Shown: positions 61,427 to 64,000 of the stretch, in pieces
Position numbering within the stretch: position 1 is the first letter of the stretch
Layout: every line of letters starts with the position of its first letter
From: Anadara kagoshimensis
Lineage: Eukaryota; Mollusca; Bivalvia; Arcoida; Arcidae
DNA: 64,000 bases
Direction of reading: 5' to 3'
NCBI GenBank assembly: GCA_021292105.1
Contig: CM037873.1
Span: 9,711,489 to 9,775,488, forward strand
Made by a program: the position numbers and the translations under genes
Notes under the pieces: generated by a model
What the model was told of the DNA's origin: nothing
Database searches by the model: none
What the model saw: only the letters and a program-made list of their open reading frames with translations

Positions 61427-61591
61427 GGGATAACCGTCTTGTAATTTTCGATTTGCAGACGTATATCGGTGGTTATACTATCGCAAATAACGTTTTATTG
61501 GCTCCGCTGACGCGTCGCCAATAAAACTAATTTGCGACAGTATAACCACCGATATACGTCTGCAAATCGAAAATTACAAGACAGTTATCCC
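61427..61591. repeat. 165-bp palindrome forming a single long hairpin
   Basis: Arms of about 75 bases mirror each other almost perfectly. From outside they read GGGATAAC, GTCTTGTAATTTTCGATTTG, CAGACGTATATCGGTGGTTA, TACTxTCGCAAAT and GTTTTATTGGC, around a loop of about 14 bases (TCCGCTGACGCGTC). It is probably a palindromic MITE. It shares its inner arm with the hairpin at 60859. Confidence 0.88.
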
Positions 61592-62974
61592 CTAAATATA
61601 CAACTCTGACTGCGCAAATAATTAAATTTAAGTTATTCTGAATTACGTATACCTCAAAAGTGTTTTTTCGATTAAAGATTATAATAAATCTACCAATTTA
61701 ATTATAAAATATATTAGGAATATAAAAAACTGTTTAAAATATTTTAGTTCTTGTCTAACGAAGTTTAAAATACCTATTATATATTACATATTTGTATTAA
61801 AACAGATTGACCTTTATTCATGTATATATGGAAACTAAGCAAATACATCTGAATAGATAAAAAAAACTTTAAACATAGAATAATACAAAATTATATAAGT
61901 TATTGCAAACAAGATATTTGATGCTGCATAGCAACAGCATTATAAACAATATTTGAATTTTTGAGTTATTAGACACCATCCGAAGTTTGATTGTTGCATA
62001 TACTATACGAATGATATCCATATTAAGATAAAATCTAAAGGTTTTTTGTCATAAATCAATACTATGAATTTATTTCATTGATTTTTGCAATACCTAATTT
62101 GAAAGATTTTTTTCTTAAGAGTATGCGGTTCTTAGTTACTCTTGACAAGCCTTACGTTAGCATTTGTGTACTACTTCCTCGTGCGTTTTTGTCTTGATCA
62201 ATATAGTTTGGCGCACGTGACAATACTATGTGCTTACTATTGCTGCTATGTAATACAATGCAACACATGTTTTATAGTGACTGATCCGATAACCAACATC
62301 GTTCAAACCTATACCTATACCTATATAACATTTCTATTGTGATTCCTGTCAATCAAGCAATTTAAAGCTTTATTGAAATATTTCAACGAAATTACATTAG
62401 TTTTTAAATAAAGATGTCTACATCTCAGAAGAAAGGCAAAGTTATGGATAAAATGCATTCACAAAAAATTCAACCAAGGTTATTTCTTTCCTATACCGAC
62501 TCATTACCTTTTATTTAGTTGAATGATAGTCTTTGCTCTTGTATGTTTTTTTTCACAATGCACTAGTGTCTTTGCATTCATCAGTGTTTTATCGTAATTA
62601 ATTTTCTACATATTAGAATATCTAAAGAAAATGTATTATGTATGGTATGTTAATTTCCTGGTTTTTCTTATACATAAATGTAGCATGTAATATAAGGTAG
62701 GATTTATTGATTCAATATTGCAGACTTAAATGCATGCATGGTATCATTTTGTACGTTCCAGCTATATTGAAGTATATCGTTTTACCTTTATATATCATGT
62801 TGATGTTCTTTATCCTAATGTTTTACATATAATATCTATATTACTTAATACTGTACACATTATTTACAGAATACATTTATGTACTGTATACAGAATTGTC
62901 TTGAATATATTTGACGTCAAATATTTCTGTCATCCTTTTATTCTCAATTTCTCCCACAGTATAATCAAATACAA

Positions 62975-63075
62975 ATATACCAATTCATGTTCGAATCACA
63001 ATTCAGAAGCATAGATAAAACTTTGAAACTGACAGCAACAAAGTGAGGCCGTTCGCTCTGAGAGGTTAAGGAACT
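62975..63075 (+). repeat. Partial copy of the common dispersed repeat
   Basis: CCAATTCATGTTCGAATCACAATTCAGAAGCATAGATAAAACTTTGAAACTGACAGCAAC leads to a reduced core (GTGAGGCCGTTCGCTCTGAGAGGTTAAGG). Confidence 0.6.
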
Positions 63076-63495
63076 ATTATAAGATTTTAATATACAATAA
63101 CATCGATGATTCTGTTGACAATTACAGAAGAACCATAATACCCACACTTCACATATCGTACTATATTACATATTTATAATGTTTGAAAATATGAATTTCA
63201 AAGAAATAATAGGTTAACCAATGACCTCAAACTGTAGGCCATTATTTACCAATTTCTTTCTTTATTCGAACGGCGCGGAATTGATACACCTGCTTAAATC
63301 TTAAAAGAATACTGCCGCTAAATTACTCAATTCTACATATAAATAAAGAATTTAGAGGAATATATCAATCCTGGTCATAAAGATAATTACAAGAAATACG
63401 ACTGATACACCTTTAGAAGTGTAATTGAAAAATGGAAGGGTATGTTTGTGTTTGATTATGACACCTACGAATTACATGATCAAAAAGAAACATAC

Positions 63496-63977
63496 TAATC
63501 CATGTCTAAATAACAATCCAGAAGCAAAGTAAAAACTTACAAGCCAGGTTGGACACGTAAACTTCCACCAGGGAAGTAAGGGTTGGTGCTCCGGAAGGGT
63601 AAGCACCTCCTGTTTAGCTAGCTACATCCGTCATGTGTGTAATAAAAATTATGTGAAAGGAACATAAAACTATGGGACGTCAATTATATCCAGGGTAATC
63701 CTGGACACAGAGACATCAAACCTATCAACAATACTGTGATGACGGTCATAAAACTTTTTTGAGGGCCTTGATAAGACTAGGCTTGTAATATCCCTGACTC
63801 AACAATTTATTTGCAAGCAGCCTGCTCCGTTGTACAAAGTCCCTGCAGTGGGAACAAGCTCTACCATAGCGTTTTAATTGCAAAACAAATACACCATAAG
63901 CAGGAGAAGCAGGTATATTGATGCATAGAAAAGGTAAGTTGACAATAGGAAAATAAAGTCATCACGTTTGTGATTTT
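63496..63977 (+). repeat. Long copy of the common dispersed repeat
   Basis: This is the fullest copy. TACTAATCCATGTCTAAATAAC starts it, then ACTTCCACCAGGGAAGTAAGG, GGTGCTCCGGAAGGGTAAGC, ACCTCCTGTTTAGCTAGCTA and the 3' part shared with 23908-24362 up to AAAATAAAGTCATCAC. It ends close to the window edge. Confidence 0.8.
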
Positions 63978-64000
63978 CTTTATTTCATTTTGTTCTTTAT

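Larger units (their letters stand above)
53295..64000. other. Region upstream of the receptor start codon
   Basis: This is the 5' side of the minus-strand gene. It may hold untranslated leader exons and the promoter, but I can place neither with confidence. Identified contents are a TA-flanked MITE at 54653-54825, several copies of the common dispersed repeat (57.2-58.0, 59.9 and 63.0-64.0 kb), a small GC-richer open frame at 58398-58505 and a palindrome cluster at 60.8-61.6 kb. The stretches 53.4-54.6, 54.9-57.1, 58.7-59.8 and 61.6-62.9 kb show no gene or named repeat. Confidence 0.5.

Overview
This is a eukaryotic, AT-rich, repeat-laden window. It is almost entirely intronic sequence of one animal gene on the minus strand. 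Three exons can be read: 53294-53213, 12241-12053 and 5772-5527. Joined, they encode the signal peptide and first part of the amino-terminal (ligand-binding-protein-like) domain of an AMPA-type ionotropic glutamate receptor. All three junctions have canonical GT-AG borders and matching phase 1. The rest of the receptor (remaining N-terminal domain, S1/S2 ligand core, pore) must lie beyond position 1. The type of gene, the very long introns and the repeat families suggest a lophotrochozoan, most likely a bivalve mollusc. The species cannot be fixed from the sequence alone.

Layout, left to right. 1-5526 is the start of intron 3. It holds a degenerate tandem repeat (about 460-930), a tRNA-derived SINE (about 3680-4003) and a paired TGACGTCA/GGCGGG motif near exon 3. 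5773-12052 is intron 2 (6.3 kb). It holds a decayed Tigger/pogo transposon (8686-10845, TA target duplication) and several hairpin elements. 12242-53212 is intron 1 (41 kb). It holds a three-copy tandem duplication of about 1.2 kb (13.56-18.2 kb) whose third copy is split by a 945-bp TA-flanked element, a mollusc-type GTCCGTCC repeat (27.9 kb), a 162-bp palindrome (29.3 kb), a full-length and very young BEL/Pao LTR retrotransposon (31433-39248) in the opposite orientation to the gene, a foldback element of about 840 bp (47.6-48.4 kb) and a 1.7-kb minisatellite of 64-bp units with 509-bp higher-order structure (50.2-51.9 kb). 53295-64000 is upstream of the start codon. It holds a 173-bp TA-flanked MITE, many copies of one dispersed repeat family and a cluster of palindromes and TGACGTCA octamers (60.8-61.6 kb). 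No promoter could be assigned.

The main biological content is therefore a neuronal receptor gene whose introns act as a store of transposable elements. The BEL/Pao copy has almost identical LTRs, a clean 5-bp target duplication and all gag-pol domains. Its reading frame is nevertheless broken four times, each time by a one-base difference at a short A or T run. That pattern points as much to assembly consensus error as to real decay. No bacterial features, CRISPR arrays, rRNA genes or true tRNA genes were seen. I did not find a convincing new biological system. The most unusual structures are the foldback element, the nested palindromes and the TGACGTCA octamer enrichment.
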